A DNA stretch of 64,000 nucleotides from Nematostella vectensis (GCF_932526225.1 NC_064043.1:124001-188000), one strand, 5' to 3'; positions 8,499 through 22,509 are shown, counted from the stretch's first letter. Made by a program: numbers and translations. Notes: generated from the sequence alone by a model not told the origin.

Positions 8499-9143
8499 AT
8501 TCGTTTTTTTTTCTTTGTGCTGGACCCCCTTAAACCTGATAGGTTTTGCGCAAAAATAATAAAAAAAGTGAGTTTGCAAAATAAGCTTGCTAGATTTAAT
8601 GATTATATGTATTCAATTTGTTCCTAGGAAGTTAACAAAAAACACAAAGCAAAGAGTTTGAGGAAGTAAACAAGTATGTGAACTTTAATGTTCTATTTGA
8701 AGGGGCGCATTTTGTACATGGAAGCATACGTAGAATGCTTAACTGGTGGAGAGGGGAGAGGTAACAGTTTATTGAGCATAATGTCAACAATAGCAGGGGG
8801 AAGGGAGGGGCACTCTCTTCATACAATATTGCAGTTGTTACCTATTATTAAATAAGTTTGTAAGATATATTTGTTTATTAAGCAAGGTCTATTTCTGAGA
8901 CAAGCAAACTCAAGTAAGAGCTGTTGAAATAACAGGTGAGTGTTAAAAAAAACAATTATCTGATTAGAAAACTAATGTAGATTCCTTTGCACCAAATAAG
9001 AACAAACTTCATTTTGTTTGTTAATTATGAGGAACGAGATGAGCTCTACAAGGCCAAGGAGAAATATGTATTGCTCATCTAAATTATACAAGTAAATAAT
9101 AATATTAAAAAAGAATTACTGTAAGTAATTAGAGTGGTTTTCA

Positions 9144-9260
9144 TTAACCCGTGAAACAAAGTGTGATAGTTAAACGGTAATAGTTAGTAAAACACAAAAA
9201 AGAACAATAGAATCAGATCACCACAAAGTGTAATACGCTAAAGCGTAGTTCACGGGTTAA
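9144..9260. mobile_element. piggyBac-like MITE, unit 5
   Basis: Perfect ends; internal GAACAATAG for GTACAATAG. Confidence 0.72.
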
Positions 9261-10253
9261 TGAAGGTTTTGACATTTCAACCTTACATCCACATGAAAGT
9301 AATGCCTAATATCGAGTGCCCTACAGTAAGTGTTTTGCAGTCAAGTTGTTTTCTGTTAGTAGGTAAAAAATTATTCTAAATAATAGTAATCATAGCTATG
9401 GTCACCACTTACACATATAGAACTTGTAATGAAAAGAAAGAAAAAAATATATATATATATGCAGTCAAACAACAGAATTGCATGATAACCTTGAATATAT
9501 TGAATAAAGGACTGCAAAAAAACATCTTTTGTACTAGTTTCTTGAATTGACCCTTGGCTATTTTTAGCTGAATTCCCCTCCCCCTCTAAAAAAGAAAATA
9601 ATAATAATAATAGAACAAAATTAAAAAGAAAACAAACACGGCAGAGACCCCCACCAACAATTTTGATTTTTTTTTACTTTCCTTTAAAGGGGGAGTGTCA
9701 TGTTTAAGAGATTTGCAATAGCTCTAGAGCCCTGACACAATGAACTTCAGTGAAATTCTAATACTGACTTATGAGCTTTTGGTACATGTGGGAGACTTTA
9801 AACAAAATAAAAAAAATGACCACAAACTGTCCATTAACATAGTTTTCAATATAATATTGCATATTATTTAATAAGGTATTCACAGCTTTTAAAAAGTTCA
9901 ACTGTTTGTTGACACTTAAAAGCCTACAATAATCACTGACTCCAGACATGCGCAGTACTATGTTACTGCCCCTTTAAAGTAAAATACAGCTTTACTTAGT
10001 CAGCGTAGACAAAATTGCGGATTTTGTCAATATTCTAATGTGAAGATGTCAATATTCTCCCCACTTACGTCTTTATTTCTATTTATTTTATGATTTTCAC
10101 ATGATACGAAAAGAGCGTCTTTTTTCCTCGCTAATTTGATGTCATGTACACAATAAAAGAGATGCGCCCGTGCGCATGGCGAGTCCCCAAGGGACCGAAG
10201 ACGCCCAAATAGACCTCTATTTTTTGTCATTCACAATCTCGGCGAGCTGTGCG

Positions 10254-10500
10254 TGGCGTAACCGTATTACAGGCCTGGGATCCTGGTTATTGTCCTCCCC
10301 ATTAATGCGCGGGTTGGGATAACCTTGCAAGAATGTTGTACAGCATATTCGCTCGGAAATATCGGTGCTTGGGGCCTTCGGGTTCTTTACAGCCTTCCGT
10401 AAAAGCCTTGTGCTGCCATACCGATTGGGTAATCCGTATGTATGGTTTCCGTTTTGTTTTTCAGACCGGGTTCGATCCCAGGCCAATGGGCTTTTTTTTT
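10254..10500 (+). ncRNA. Candidate structured RNA, unit 6
   Basis: GCAAGAATGTTG and TTTTGTTTTTCAG are private changes outside the main helices. T9 at 10492-10500. Confidence 0.5.
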
Positions 10501-11147
10501 ATTCGTTTTTTTTTTCTTTGTGCTGGACCCCCTTAAACCTGATAGGTTTTGCGCAAAAATAATAAAAAAAAGTGAGTTTGCAAAATAAGCTTGCTAGATT
10601 TAATGATTATATGTATTCAATTTGTTCCTAGGAAGTTAACAAAAAACACAAAGCAAAGAGTTTGAGGAAGTAAACAAGTATGTTAACTTTAATGTTCTAT
10701 TTGAAGGGGCGCATTTTGTACAGGGAAGCATACATAGAATGCTTAACTGGTGGAGAGGGGAGAGGTAACAGTTTATTGAGCATAATGTCAACAATAGCAG
10801 GGGGAAGGGAGGGGCACTCTCTTCATACAATATTGCAGTTGTTACCTATTATTAAATAAGTTTGTAAGATATATTTGTTTATTAAGCAAGGTCTATTTCT
10901 GAGACAAGGCAACTCAAGTAAGAGCTGTTGAAATAACAGGTGAGTGTTAAAAAAAACAATTATCTGATTAGAAAACTAATGTAGATTCCTTTGCACCAAA
11001 TAAGAACAAACTTCATTTTGTTTGTTATTTATGAGGAACGAGATGAGCTCTACAAGGCCAAGAAGAAATATGTATTGCTCATCTAAATTATACAAGTAAA
11101 TAATAATATTAAAAAAGAATTACTGTAAGTAATTAGAGTGGTTTTCA

Positions 11148-11264
11148 TTAACCCGTGAAACAAAGTGTGATAGTTAAACGGTAATAGTTAGTAAAACACA
11201 AAAAAGAACAATAGAATCAGATCACAACAAAGTGTAATACGCTAAAGCGTAGTTCACGGGTTAA
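11148..11264. mobile_element. piggyBac-like MITE, unit 6
   Basis: Perfect ends; internal ATCACAACAAAG for ATCACCACAAAG. Confidence 0.72.
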
Positions 11265-12238
11265 TGAAGGTTTTGACATTTCAACCTTACATCCACATGA
11301 AAGTAATGCCTAATATCGAGTGCCCTACAGTAAGTGTTTTGCAGTCAAGTTGTTTTCTGTTAGTATGTAAAAAATTATTCTAAATAATAGTAATCATAGC
11401 TATGGCCACCACACTTGTAATGAAAAGAAAGAAAAAATATATATATGCAGTCAAACAACAGAATTGCATGATAACCTTGAATATATTGAATAAAGGACTG
11501 CAAAAAAACATCTTTTGTACTAGTTGCTTGAATTGACCCTTGGCTATTTTTAGCTGAATTCCCCTCCCCCTCTAAAAAAGAAAATAATAATAATAATAGA
11601 ACAAAACTAAAAAGAAAACAAACACAACAGAGACCCCCGCCAACAATTTTGATTTTTTTTACTTTCCTTTAAAAGGGGAGTGTCATGGTTAAGAGATTTG
11701 CAATAGCTCTAGAGCCCTGACACAATGAACTTCAGTGAAATTCTAATACTGACTTATGAGCTTTTGGTACATGTGGGAGACTTTAAACAAAACAAAAAAA
11801 ATGACCACAAACTGTCAATTAACATAGTTTACAATATAATATTGCATATTATTTAATAAGGTATTGACAGCTTTTAAAAAGTTCAACTGTTTGTAGACAC
11901 TTTAAAGCCTACAAGAATCACTGACTCCAGACATGCGCAGTACTATGTTGCTGGCCCTTTAAAGTAAAATACAGCTTTACTTAGTCAGCGTAGACAAAAT
12001 TGCGGATTTTGTCAATATTCTAATATGAAGATGTCAATATTCTCCCCCCTTACGTCTTTATTTCTATTTATTTTATGATTTTCACATGATACCAAAACAG
12101 CGTCTTTTTTCCTCGCTAATTTGATGTCATGTACACAATAAAAGAGATGCGCCCGTGCGCATGGCGAGTCCCCAAGGGACCCAAGACGCCCAAATAGACC
12201 TCTATTTTTTGTCATCCACAATCTCGGCGAGCTGTGCG

Positions 12239-12485
12239 TGGCGTAACCGTATTACAGGCCTGGGATCCTGGTTATTGTCCTCCCCATTAATGCGCGGGTT
12301 GGGATAACCTTGCAAGAGTGTTGTACAGCATATTCGCTCGGAAATATCGGTGCTTGGGGCCTTCGGGTTCTTTACAGCCTTCCGTCAAAGCCTTGTGCTG
12401 CCATACCGATTGGGTAATCCGTATGTATGGTTTCCGTTTTGTTCTTCAGACCGGGTTCGATCCCAGGCCAATGGGCTTTTTTTTT
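12239..12485 (+). ncRNA. Candidate structured RNA, unit 7
   Basis: CCGTCAAAG for CCGTAAAAG breaks one pair of the small TTAC/GTAA helix. T9 at 12477-12485. Confidence 0.5.
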
Positions 12486-13134
12486 AGTTCGTTTTTTTTT
12501 TCTTTGTGCTGGACCCCCTTAATCCTGATAGGTTTTGCGCAAAAATAATAAAAAAAAGTGAGTTTGCAAAATAAGTTTGCTAGATTTATTGATTATATGT
12601 ATTCAATTTGTTCCTAGGAAGTTAACAAAAAACACAAAGCAAAGAGTTTGAGGAAGTAAACAAGTATGTGAACTTTACTGTTCTATTTGAAGGGGCGCAT
12701 TTTGTACAGGGAAACATACATAGAATGCTTAACTGGTGGAGAGGGGAGAGGTAACAGTTTATTGAGCATAATGTCAACAATAGCAGGGGGAAGGGAGGGG
12801 CACTCTCTTCATACAATATTGCAGTTGTTACCTATTATTAAATAAGTTTGTAAGATATATTTGTTTATTAAGCAAGGTCTATTTCTGAGACAAGCAAACT
12901 CAAGTAAGAGCTGTTGAAATAACAGGTGAGTGTTAAAAAAAAACAATTATCTGATTAGAAAACTAATGTAGATTCCTTTGCACCAAATAAGAACAAACTT
13001 CATTTTGTTTGTTATTTATGAGGAACGAGATGAGCTCTACAAAGCCATAAAGAAATATGTATTGCTCATCTAAATTATACAAGTAAATAATAATATTAAA
13101 AAAGAACTACTGTAAGTATCTAGAGTGGTTTTCA

Positions 13135-13252
13135 TTAACCCGTGAAACAAAGTGTGATAGTTAAACGGTAATAGTTAGTAAAACACAAAAAAAGTACAAT
13201 AGAATCAGATCACCACAAAGTGTAATACGCTAAAGCGTAGTTCACGGGTTAA
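13135..13252. mobile_element. piggyBac-like MITE, unit 7
   Basis: Perfect ends; 118 bp (one extra internal A). Confidence 0.72.
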
Positions 13253-14242
13253 TGAAGGTTTTGACATTTCAACCTTACATCCACATGAAAGTAATGCCTA
13301 ATATCAAGTGCCCTACAGTAAGTGTTTTGCAGTCAAGTTGTTTTCTGTTAGTAGGTAAAAAATTATTCTAAATAATAGTAATCATAGCTATGGTCACCAC
13401 TTACACATATAGCACTTGTAATAAAAAGAAAGAACAAATATATATATGCAGTCAAACAACAGAATTGCATGATAACCTTGAATATATTGAATAAAGGACT
13501 GCAAAAATAACATCTTTTGTACTAGTTGCTTGAATTGACCCTTGGCTATTTTTAGCTGAATTCCCCTCCCCCTCTAAAAAAGAAAATAATAATAATAATA
13601 GAACAAAACTAAAAAGAAAACAAACACAGCAGAGACCCCCACCAACAATTTTGATTTTTTTTTTTACTTTTCTTTAAAGGGGGAGTGTCATGGTTTAGAG
13701 ATTTGCAATAGCTCCAGAGCCCTGACACAATAAACTTCAGTGAAATTCTAATACTGACTTATGAGCTTTTGGTACATGTGGGAGACTTTAAACAAAACCA
13801 AAAAAATGACCACAAACTGTCCATTAACATAGTTTTCAATATAATATTGCATATTATTTAATAAGGTATTGACAGCTTTTAAAAAGTTCAACTGTTTGTA
13901 GACACTTAAAAGCCTACAATAAACACTGACTCCAGACATGCGCAGTAATATGCTGCTGCCCCTTTAAAGTAAAATACAGCTTTACTTAGTCAGCGTAGAC
14001 AATATTGCGGATTTTGTCAATATTCTAATATGAAGATGTCAATATTCTCCCCCCTTACGTCTTTATTTCTATTTATTTTATGCTTTTCACATGATACCAA
14101 AACAGCGTCTTTTTTCTTCGCTAATTTGATGTCATGTACACAATAAAAGAGATGCGCCCGTGCGCATGGCGAGTCCCCAAGGGACCCAAGACGCCCAAAT
14201 AGACCTCTATTTTTGTCATCCACAATCTCGGCGAGCTGTGCG

Positions 14243-14489
14243 TGGCGTAACCGTATTACAGGCCTGGGATCCTGGTTATTGTCCTCCCCATTAATGCGCG
14301 GGTTGGGATAACCTTGCAAGAGTGTTGTACAGCATATTCGCTCAAAAATATCGGTGCTTGGGGCCTTCGGGTTCTTTACAGCCTTCCGTAAAAGCCTTGT
14401 GCTGCCATACCGATTGGGTAATCCGTATGTATGGTTTCCGTTTTGTTCTTCAGACCGGGTTCGATCCCAGGCCAATGGGCTTATTTTTT
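14243..14489 (+). ncRNA. Candidate structured RNA, unit 8 (weakened copy)
   Basis: CTCAAAAAT replaces CTCGGAAAT, losing two G-C pairs of the central helix without a matching change in GTTTCCG. The T run is interrupted (TTATTTTTT). Probably less functional. Confidence 0.4.
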
Positions 14490-15137
14490 AGTTCGTTTTT
14501 TTTCTTTGTGCTGGACCCCCTTAATCCTGATAGGTTTTGCACAAAAATAATAAAAAAAGTGAGTTTGCAAAATAAGCTTGCTAGATTTATTGATTATATG
14601 TATTCAATTTGTTCCTAGGAAGTTAACAAAAAACACACAGCAAAGAGTTTGAGGAAGTAAACAAGTATGTGAACTTTAATGTTCTATTTGAAGGGGTGCA
14701 TTTTGTAAAGGGAAGCATACATAGAATGCTTAACTGGTGGAGAGGGAAGAGGTAACAGTTTATTGAGCATAATGTCAACAATAGCAGGGGGAAGGGAGGG
14801 GCACTCTCTTCATACAATATTGCAGTTGTTACCTATTATTAAATAAGTTTGTAAGATATATTTGTTTATTAAGCAAGGTCTATTTCTGAGACAAGCAAAC
14901 TCAAGTAAGAGCTGTTGAAATAACAGGTGAGTGTTAAAAAAAAAAACAATTATCTGATTAGAAAACTAATGTAGATTCCTTTGCACCAAATAAGAACAAA
15001 CTTCATTTTGTTTGTTATTTATGAGGAACGAGATGAGCTCTACAAAGCCATAAAGAAATATGTATTGCTCATCTAAATTATACAAGTAAATAATAATATT
15101 AAAAAAGAACTACTGTAAGTATCTAGAGTGGTTTTCA

Positions 15138-15255
15138 TTAACCCGTGAAACAAAGTGTGATAGTTAAACGGTAATAGTTAGTAAAACACAAAAAAAGTAC
15201 AATAGAATCAGATCACCACAAAGTGTAATACGCTAAAGCGTAGTTCACGGGTTAA
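15138..15255. mobile_element. piggyBac-like MITE, unit 8
   Basis: Perfect ends; 118 bp. Confidence 0.72.
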
Positions 15256-16246
15256 TGAAGGTTTTGACATTTCAACCTTACATCCACATGAAAGTAATGC
15301 CTAATATCAAGTGCCCTACAGTAAGTGTTTTGCAGTCAAGTTGTTTTCTGTTAGTAGGTAAAAAATTATTGTAAATAATAGTAATCATAGCTATGGTCAC
15401 CACTTACACATATAGCACTTGTAATGAAAAGAAAGAACAAATATATATATGCAGTCAAACAACAGAATTGCATGATAACCTTGAATATATTGAATAAAGG
15501 ACTGCAAAAAAAACATCTTTTGTACTAGTTGCTTGAATTGACCCTTGGCTATTTTTAGCTGAATTCCCCTCCCCCTCTAAAAAAGAAAATAATAATAATA
15601 ATAGAACAAAACTAAAAAGAAAACAAACACAGCAGAGACCCCCACCAACAATTTTGATTTTTTTTTTTACTTTTCTTTAAAGGGGGAGTGTCATGGTTAA
15701 GAGATTTGCAATAGCTCCAGAGCCCTGACACAATGAACTTCAGTGAAATTCTAATACTGACTTATGAGCTTTTGGTACATGTGGGAGACTTTAAACAAAA
15801 CCAAAAAAATGACCACAAACTGTCCATTAACATAGTTTTCAATATAATATTGCATATTATTTAATAAGGTATTGACAGCTTTTAAAAAGTTCAACTGTTT
15901 GTAGACACTTAAAAGCCTACAATAAACACTGACTCCAGACATGCGCAGTAGTATGCTGCTGCCCCTTTAAAGTAAAATACAGCTTTACTTAGTCAGCGTA
16001 GACAATATTGCGGATTTTGTCAATATTCTAATATGAAGATGTCAATATTCTTCCCCCTTACGTCTTTATTTCTATTTATTTTATGCTTTTCACATGATAC
16101 CAAAACAGCGTCTTTTTTCTTCGCTAATTTGATGTTATGTACACAATAAAAGAGATGCGCCTGTGCGCATGGCGAGTCCCCAAGGGACCCAAGACGCCCA
16201 AATAGACCTCTATATTTTGTCATCCACAATCTCGGCGAGCTGTGCG

Positions 16247-16493
16247 TGGCGTAACCGTATTACAGGCCTGGGATCCTGGTTATTGTCCTCCCCATTAATG
16301 CGCGGGTTGGGATAACCTTGCAAGAGTGTTGTACAGCATATTCGCTCGGAAATATCGGTGCTTGGGGCCTTCGGGTTCTTTACAGCCTTCCGTAAAAGCC
16401 TTGTGCTGCCATACCGATTGGGTAATCCGTATGTATGGTTTCCGTTTTGTTCTTCAGACCGGGTTCGATCCCAGGCCAATGGGCTTTTTTTTT
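16247..16493 (+). ncRNA. Candidate structured RNA, unit 9
   Basis: Majority sequence, all helices intact; T9 at 16485-16493. Confidence 0.55.
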
Positions 16494-17140
16494 AGTTCGT
16501 TTTTTTTCTTTGTGCTGGACCCCCTTAATCCTGATAGGTTTTGCACAAAAATAATAAAAAAAGTGAGTTTGCAAAATAAGCTTGCTAGATTTATTGATTA
16601 TATGTATTCAATTTGTTCCTAGGAAGTTAACAAAAAACACACAGCAAAGAGTTTGAGGAAGTAAACAAGTATGTGAACTTTAATGTTCTATTTGAAGGGG
16701 TGCATTTTGTAAAGGGAAGCATACATAGAATGCTTAACTGGTGGAGAGGGAAGAGGTAACAGTTTATTGAGCATAATGTCAACAATAGCAGGGGGAAGGG
16801 AGGGGCACTCTCTTCATACAATATTGCAGTTGTTACCTATTATTAAATAAGTTTGTAAGATATATTTGTTTATTAAGCAAGGTCTATTTCTGAGACAAGC
16901 AAACTCAAGTAAGAGCTGTTGAAATAACAGGTGAGTGTTAAAAAAAAAACAATTATCTGATTAGAAAACTAATGTAGATTCCTTTGCACCAAATAAGAAC
17001 AAACTTCAGTTTGTTTGTTATTTATGAGGAACGAGATGAGCTCTACAAAGCCATAAAGAAATATGTATTGCTCATCTAAATTATACAACTAAATAATAAT
17101 ATTAAAAAAGAACTACTGTAAGTATCTAGAGTGGTTTTCA

Positions 17141-17257
17141 TTAACCCGTGAAACAAAGTGTGATAGTTAAACGGTAATAGTTAGTAAAACACAAAAAAGT
17201 ACAATAGAATCAGATCACCACAAAGTGTAATACGCTAAAGCGTAGTTCACGGGTTAA
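17141..17257. mobile_element. piggyBac-like MITE, unit 9
   Basis: Perfect ends; 117 bp. Confidence 0.72.
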
Positions 17258-18252
17258 TGAAGGTTTTGACATTTCAACCTTACATCCACATGAATGTAAT
17301 GCCTAATATCGAGTGCCCTACAGTAAGTGTTTTGCAGTCAAGTTGTTTTCTGTTAGTAGGTAAAAAAATATTCTAAATAATAGTAATCATAGCTATGGTC
17401 ACCACTTACACATATAGAACTTGTAATGAAAAGAAAGAAAAAATATATATATATATATGCAGTCAAACAACAGAATTGCATGATAACCTTGAATATATTG
17501 AATAAAGGACTGCAAAAAAACATCTTTTGTACTAGTTGCTTGAATTGACCCTTGGCTATTTTTAGCTGAATTCCCCTCCCCCTCTAAAAAAGAAAATAAT
17601 AATAATAATAGAACAAAACTAAAAAGAAAACAAACACAACAGAGACCCCCACCAACAATTTTGATTTTTTTTACTTTCCTTTAAAAGGGGAGTGTCATGG
17701 TTAAGAGATTTGCAATAGCTCTAGAGCCCTGACACAATGAACTTCAGTGAAATTCTAATACTGACTTATGAGCTTTTGGTACATGTGGGAGACTTTAAAC
17801 AAAACAAAAAAAAATGACCACAAACTGTCAATTAACATAGTTTTCAATATAATATTGCATATTATTTAATAAGGTATTGACAGCTTTTAAAAAGTTCAAC
17901 TGTTTGTAGACACTTTAAAGCCTACAAGAATCACTGACTCCAGACATGCGCAGTACTATGTTGCTGGCCCTTTAAAGTAAAATACAGCTTTACTTAGTCA
18001 GCGTAGACAAAATTGCGGATTTTGTCAATATTCTAATATGAAGATGTCAATATTCCCCCCCCCTTACGTCTTTATTTCTATTTATTTTATGATTTTCACA
18101 TGATACCAAAACAGCGTCTTTTTTCTTCGCTAATTTGATGTCATGTACACAATCAAAGAGATGCGCCCGTGCGCATGGCGAATCCCCAAGGGACCCAAGA
18201 CGCCCAAATAGACCTCTATTTTTTGTCATCCACAATCTCGGCGAGCTGTGCG

Positions 18253-18500
18253 TGGCGTAACCGTATTACAGGCCTGGGAGCCTGGTTATTGTCCTCCCCA
18301 TTAATGCGCGGGTTGGGATAACCTTGCAAGAGTGTTGTATAGCATATTCGCTCGGAAATATCGGTGCTTGGGGCCTTCGGGTTCTTTACAGCCTTCCGTA
18401 AAAGCCTTGTGCTGCCATACCGATTGGGTAATCCGTATGTATGGTTTCCGTTTTGTTCTTAAGACCGGGTTCGATCCCAGGCCAATGGGCTTTTTTTTTT
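18253..18500 (+). ncRNA. Candidate structured RNA, unit 10
   Basis: GGGAGCC for GGGATCC breaks the next-to-last inner pair of the closing helix; TTCTTAAGACC lies outside helices. T10 at 18491-18500. Confidence 0.48.
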
Positions 18501-19150
18501 ATTCGTTTTTTTTTTCTTCGTGCTGGACCCCCTTAAACCTGATAGGTTTTGCGCAAAAATAATAAAAAAAAAGTGAGTTTGCAAAATAAGCTTGCTAGAT
18601 TTATTGATTATATGTATTCAATTTGTTCCTAGGAAGTTAACAAAAAACACAAAGCAAAGAGTTTGAGGAAGTAAACAAGTATGTGAACTTTAATGTTCTA
18701 TTTGAAGGGGCGCATTTTGTACAGGGAAGCATACGTAGAATGCTTAACTGGTGGAGAGGGGAGAAGTAACAGTTTATTGAGCATAATGTCAACAATAGCA
18801 GGGGGAAGGGAGGGGCACTCTCTTCATACAATATTGCAGTTGTTACCTATTATTAAATTAAGTTTGTAAGATATATTTGTTTATTAAGCAAGGTCTATTT
18901 CTGAGACAAGCAAACTCAAGTAAGAGCTGTTGAAATAACAGGTGAGTGTTAAAAAAAAACAATTATCTGATTAGAAAACTAATGTAGATTCCTTTGCACC
19001 AAATAAGAACAAACTTCATTTTGTTTGTTATTTATGAGGAACGAGATGAGCTCTACAAAGCCATAAAGAAATATGTATTGCTCATCTAAATTATACAAGT
19101 AAATAATAATATTAAAAAAGAATTACTGTAAGTAATTAGAGTGGTTTTCA

Positions 19151-19267
19151 TTAACCCGTGAAACAAAGTGTGATAGTTAAACGGTAATAGTTAGTAAAAC
19201 ACAAAAAAGAACAATAGAATCAGATCACAACAAATTGTAATACGCTAAAGCGTAGTTCACGGGTTAA
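19151..19267. mobile_element. piggyBac-like MITE, unit 10
   Basis: Perfect ends; internal CAAATTGTAATACG. Confidence 0.72.
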
Positions 19268-20257
19268 TGAAGGTTTTGACATTTCAACCTTACATCCACA
19301 TGAAAGTAATGCCTAATATCGAGTGCCCTACAGTAAGTGTTTTGCAGTCAAGTTGTTTTCTGTTAGTAGGTAAAAAATTATTCTAAATAATAGTAATCAT
19401 AGCTATGGTCACCACTTACACATATAGCACTTGTAATTAAAAGAAAGAAAAAATCTATATATGCAGTCAAACAACAGAATTGCATGATAACCTTGAATAT
19501 ATTGAATAAAGGACTGCAAAAAAACATCTTTTGTACTAGTTGCTTGAATTGACCCTTGGCTATTTTTAGCTGAATTCCCCTCCCCCTCTAAAAAAGAAAA
19601 TAATAATAATAATAATAGAACAAAACTAAAAAGAAAACAAACACAGCAGAAACCCCCACCAACAATTTTGATTTTTTTTTTACTTTCCTTCAAAGGGGGA
19701 GTGTCATGTTTAAGAGATTTGCAATAGCTCTAGAGCCCTGACACAATGAACTTCAGTGAAATTCTAATACTGACTTATGAGCTTTTAGTACATGTGGGAG
19801 ACTTTAAACAAAACAAAAAAATGACCACAAACTGTCAATTAACATAGTTTTCAATATAATATTGCATATTATTTAATAAGGTATTGACAGCTTTTAAAAA
19901 GTTGAACTGTTTGTTGTCACTTAAAAGCCTACAATAATCACTGACTCCAGACATGCGCAGTACTATGTTGCTGCCCCTTTAAAGTAAAATACAGCTTTAC
20001 TTAGTCAGCGTAGACAAAATTGCGGATTTTGTCAATATTCTAATATGAAGATGTCAATATTCTCCCCCCTTACGTCTTTATTTCTATTTATTTTATGCTT
20101 TTCACATGATACCAAAACAGCGTCTTTTTTCTTCGCTAATTTGATGTCATGTACACAATAAAAGAGATGCGCCCGTGCGCATGGCGAGTCCCCAAGGGAC
20201 CCAAGACGCCCAAATAGACCTCTATTTTTGTCATCCACAATCTCGGCGAGCTGTGCG

Positions 20258-20504
20258 TGGCGTAACCGTATTACAGGCCTGGGATCCTGGTTATTGTCCT
20301 CCCCATTAATGCGCGGGTTGGGATAACCTTGCAAGAGTGTTGTACAGCATATTCGCTCGGAAATATCGGTGCTTGGGGCCTTCGGGTTCTTTACAGCCTT
20401 CCGTAAAAGCCTTGTGCTGCCATACCGATTGGGTAATCCGTATGTATGGTTTCCGTTTTGTTCTTCAGACCGGGTTCGATCCCAGGCCAATGGGCTTTTT
20501 TTTT
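20258..20504 (+). ncRNA. Candidate structured RNA, unit 11
   Basis: Majority sequence; T9 at 20496-20504. Confidence 0.55.
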
Positions 20505-21151
20505 AGTTCGTTTTTTTTTCTTTGTGCTGGACCCCCTTAATCCTGATAGGTTTTGCACAAAAATAATAAAAAAAGTGAGTTTGCAAAATAAGCTTGCTAG
20601 ATTTATTGATTATATGTATTCAATTTGTTCCTAGGAAGTTAACAAAAAACACACAGCAAAGAGTTTGAGGAAGTAAACAAGTATGTGAACTTTAATGTTC
20701 TATTTGAAGGGGTGCATTTTGTAAAGGGAAGCATACATAGAATGCTTAACTGGTGGAGAGGGAAGAGGTAAAAGTTTATTGAGCATAATTTCAACAATAG
20801 CAGGGGGAAGGGAGGGGCACTCTCTTCATACAATATTGCAGTTGTTACCTATTATTAAATAAGTTTGTAAGATATATTTGTTTATTAAGCAAGGTCTATT
20901 TCTGAGACAAGCAAACTCAAGTAAGAGCTGTTGAAATAACAGGTGAGTGTTAAAAAAAAACAATTATCTGATTAGAAAACTAATGTAGATTCCTTTGCAC
21001 CAAATAAGAACAAACTTCATTTTGTTTGTTATTTATGAGGAACGAGATGAGCTCTACAAAGCCATAAAGAAATATGTATTGCTCATCTAAATTATACAAG
21101 TAAATAATAATATTAAAAAAGAACTACTGTAAGTATCTAGAGTGGTTTTCA

Positions 21152-21268
21152 TTAACCCGTGAAACAAAGTGTGATAGTTAAACGGTAATAGTTAGTAAAA
21201 CACAAAAAAGTACAATAGAATCAGATCACCACAAAGTGTAATACGCTAAAGCGTAGTTCACGGGTTAA
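21152..21268. mobile_element. piggyBac-like MITE, unit 11
   Basis: Perfect ends; 117 bp. Confidence 0.72.
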
Positions 21269-22262
21269 TGAAGGTTTTGACATTTCAACCTTACATCCAC
21301 ATGAATGTAATGCCTAATATCGAGTGCCCTACAGTAAGTGTTTTGCAGTCAAGTTGTTTTCTGTTAGTAGGTAAAAAAATATTCTAAATAATAGTAATCA
21401 TAGCTATGGTCACCACTTACACATATAGAACTTGTAATGAAAAGAAAGAAAAAAAATATATATATATATATGCAGTCAAACAACAGAATTGCATGATAAC
21501 CTTGAATATATTGAATAAAGGACTGCAAAAAAACATCTTTTGTACTAGTTGCTTGAATTGACCCTTGGCTATTTTTAGCTGAATTCCCCTCCCCCTCTAA
21601 AAAAGAAAATAATAATAATAATAGAACAAAACGAAAAAGAAAACAAACACAACAGAGACCCCCACCAACAATTTTGATTTTTTTTACTTTCCTTTAAAGG
21701 GGGAGTGTCATGTTTAAGAGATTTGCAATAGCTCTAGAGCCCTGAAACAATGAACTTCAGTGAAATTCTAATACTGACTTATGAGCTTTTAGTACATGTG
21801 GGAGACTTTAAACAAAACAAAAAAAATGACCACAAACTGTCAATTAACATAGTTTTCAATATAATATTGCATATTATTTAATAAGGTATTGACAGCTTTT
21901 AAAAAGTTCAACTGTTTGTTGACACTTAAAAGCCTACAATAATCACTGACTCCAGACATGCGCAGTACTATGTTGCTGCCCCTTTAAAGTAAAATACAGC
22001 TTTGTTTAGTCAGCGTAGACAAAATTGCGGATTTTGTCAATATTCTAATATGAAGATGTCAATATTCTCCCCCCTTACGTCTTTATTTCTATTTATTTTA
22101 TGCTTTTCACATGATACCAAAACAGCGTCTTTTTTTTTCGCTAATTTGATGTCATGTACACAATAAAAGAGATGCGCCCGTGCGCATGGCGAGTCCCCAA
22201 GGGACCCAAGACGCCCAAATAGACCTCTATTTTTGTCATCCACAATCTCGGCGAGCTGTGCG

Positions 22263-22509
22263 TGGCGTAACCGTATTACAGGCCTGGGATCCTGGTTATT
22301 GTCCTCCCCATTAATGCGCGGGTTGGGATAACCTTGCAAGAGTGTTGTACAGCATATTCGCTCAAAAATATCGGTGCTTGGGGCCTTCGGGTTCTTTACA
22401 GCCTTCCGTAAAAGCCTTGTGCTGCCATACCGATTGGGTAATCCGTATGTATGGTTTCCGTTTTGTTCTTCAGACCGGGTTCGATCCCAGGCCAATGGGC
22501 TTTTTTTTT
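22263..22509 (+). ncRNA. Candidate structured RNA, unit 12 (weakened copy)
   Basis: Same CTCAAAAAT change as unit 8, but with an intact T9 at 22501-22509. Confidence 0.43.

Larger units (their letters stand above)
8013..10014 (+). repeat. Unit 5 (2002 bp)
   Basis: First ~850 bp nearly identical to unit 4. From about 8860 it follows another lineage (AAGATATATTTG for AACATGTCTTTG), so the unit is mosaic. Confidence 0.97.
10015..11999 (+). repeat. Unit 6 (1985 bp)
   Basis: Shorter than its neighbours mainly because about 13 bp containing ACACATATAG is missing near 11411. It also has GGACCGAAGACG and ATACGAAAAGAGC as private changes. Confidence 0.97.
12000..14004 (+). repeat. Unit 7 (2005 bp)
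   Basis: Its second half (about 13.0-14.0 kb, with AAGAACAAATATAT) matches the second half of unit 8, while its first half does not. Confidence 0.97.
14005..16007 (+). repeat. Unit 8 (2003 bp), type A of the 8-kb repeat
   Basis: First type-A unit. Entered through the GACAATAT version of the junction hairpin. Confidence 0.97.
16008..18012 (+). repeat. Unit 9 (2005 bp), type B
   Basis: Type-B markers: ATTCTTCCCCCTTACG, GATGTTATGTAC, GCGCCTGTGCGC, CTATATTTTG. Confidence 0.97.
18013..20019 (+). repeat. Unit 10 (2007 bp), type C
   Basis: Type-C markers: a run of 9 C near 18055, AATCAAAGAG, GGCGAATCCCC, TTAAATTAAG and AAAATCTATATATG. Confidence 0.97.
20020..22024 (+). repeat. Unit 11 (2005 bp), type D
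   Basis: Markers: GAAACAATGAAC and CAGCTTTGTTTAGTC near its end. Confidence 0.97.

Noticed and set aside
14017-14475. 152-codon minus-strand frame (also in units 11, 12, 15, 16, 22)
   Set aside because: It exists only where a T6 run has become T5 and fuses two frames that are separate in other units. It starts at a TTG, runs antisense through the structured RNA block, and has no recognisable domain.
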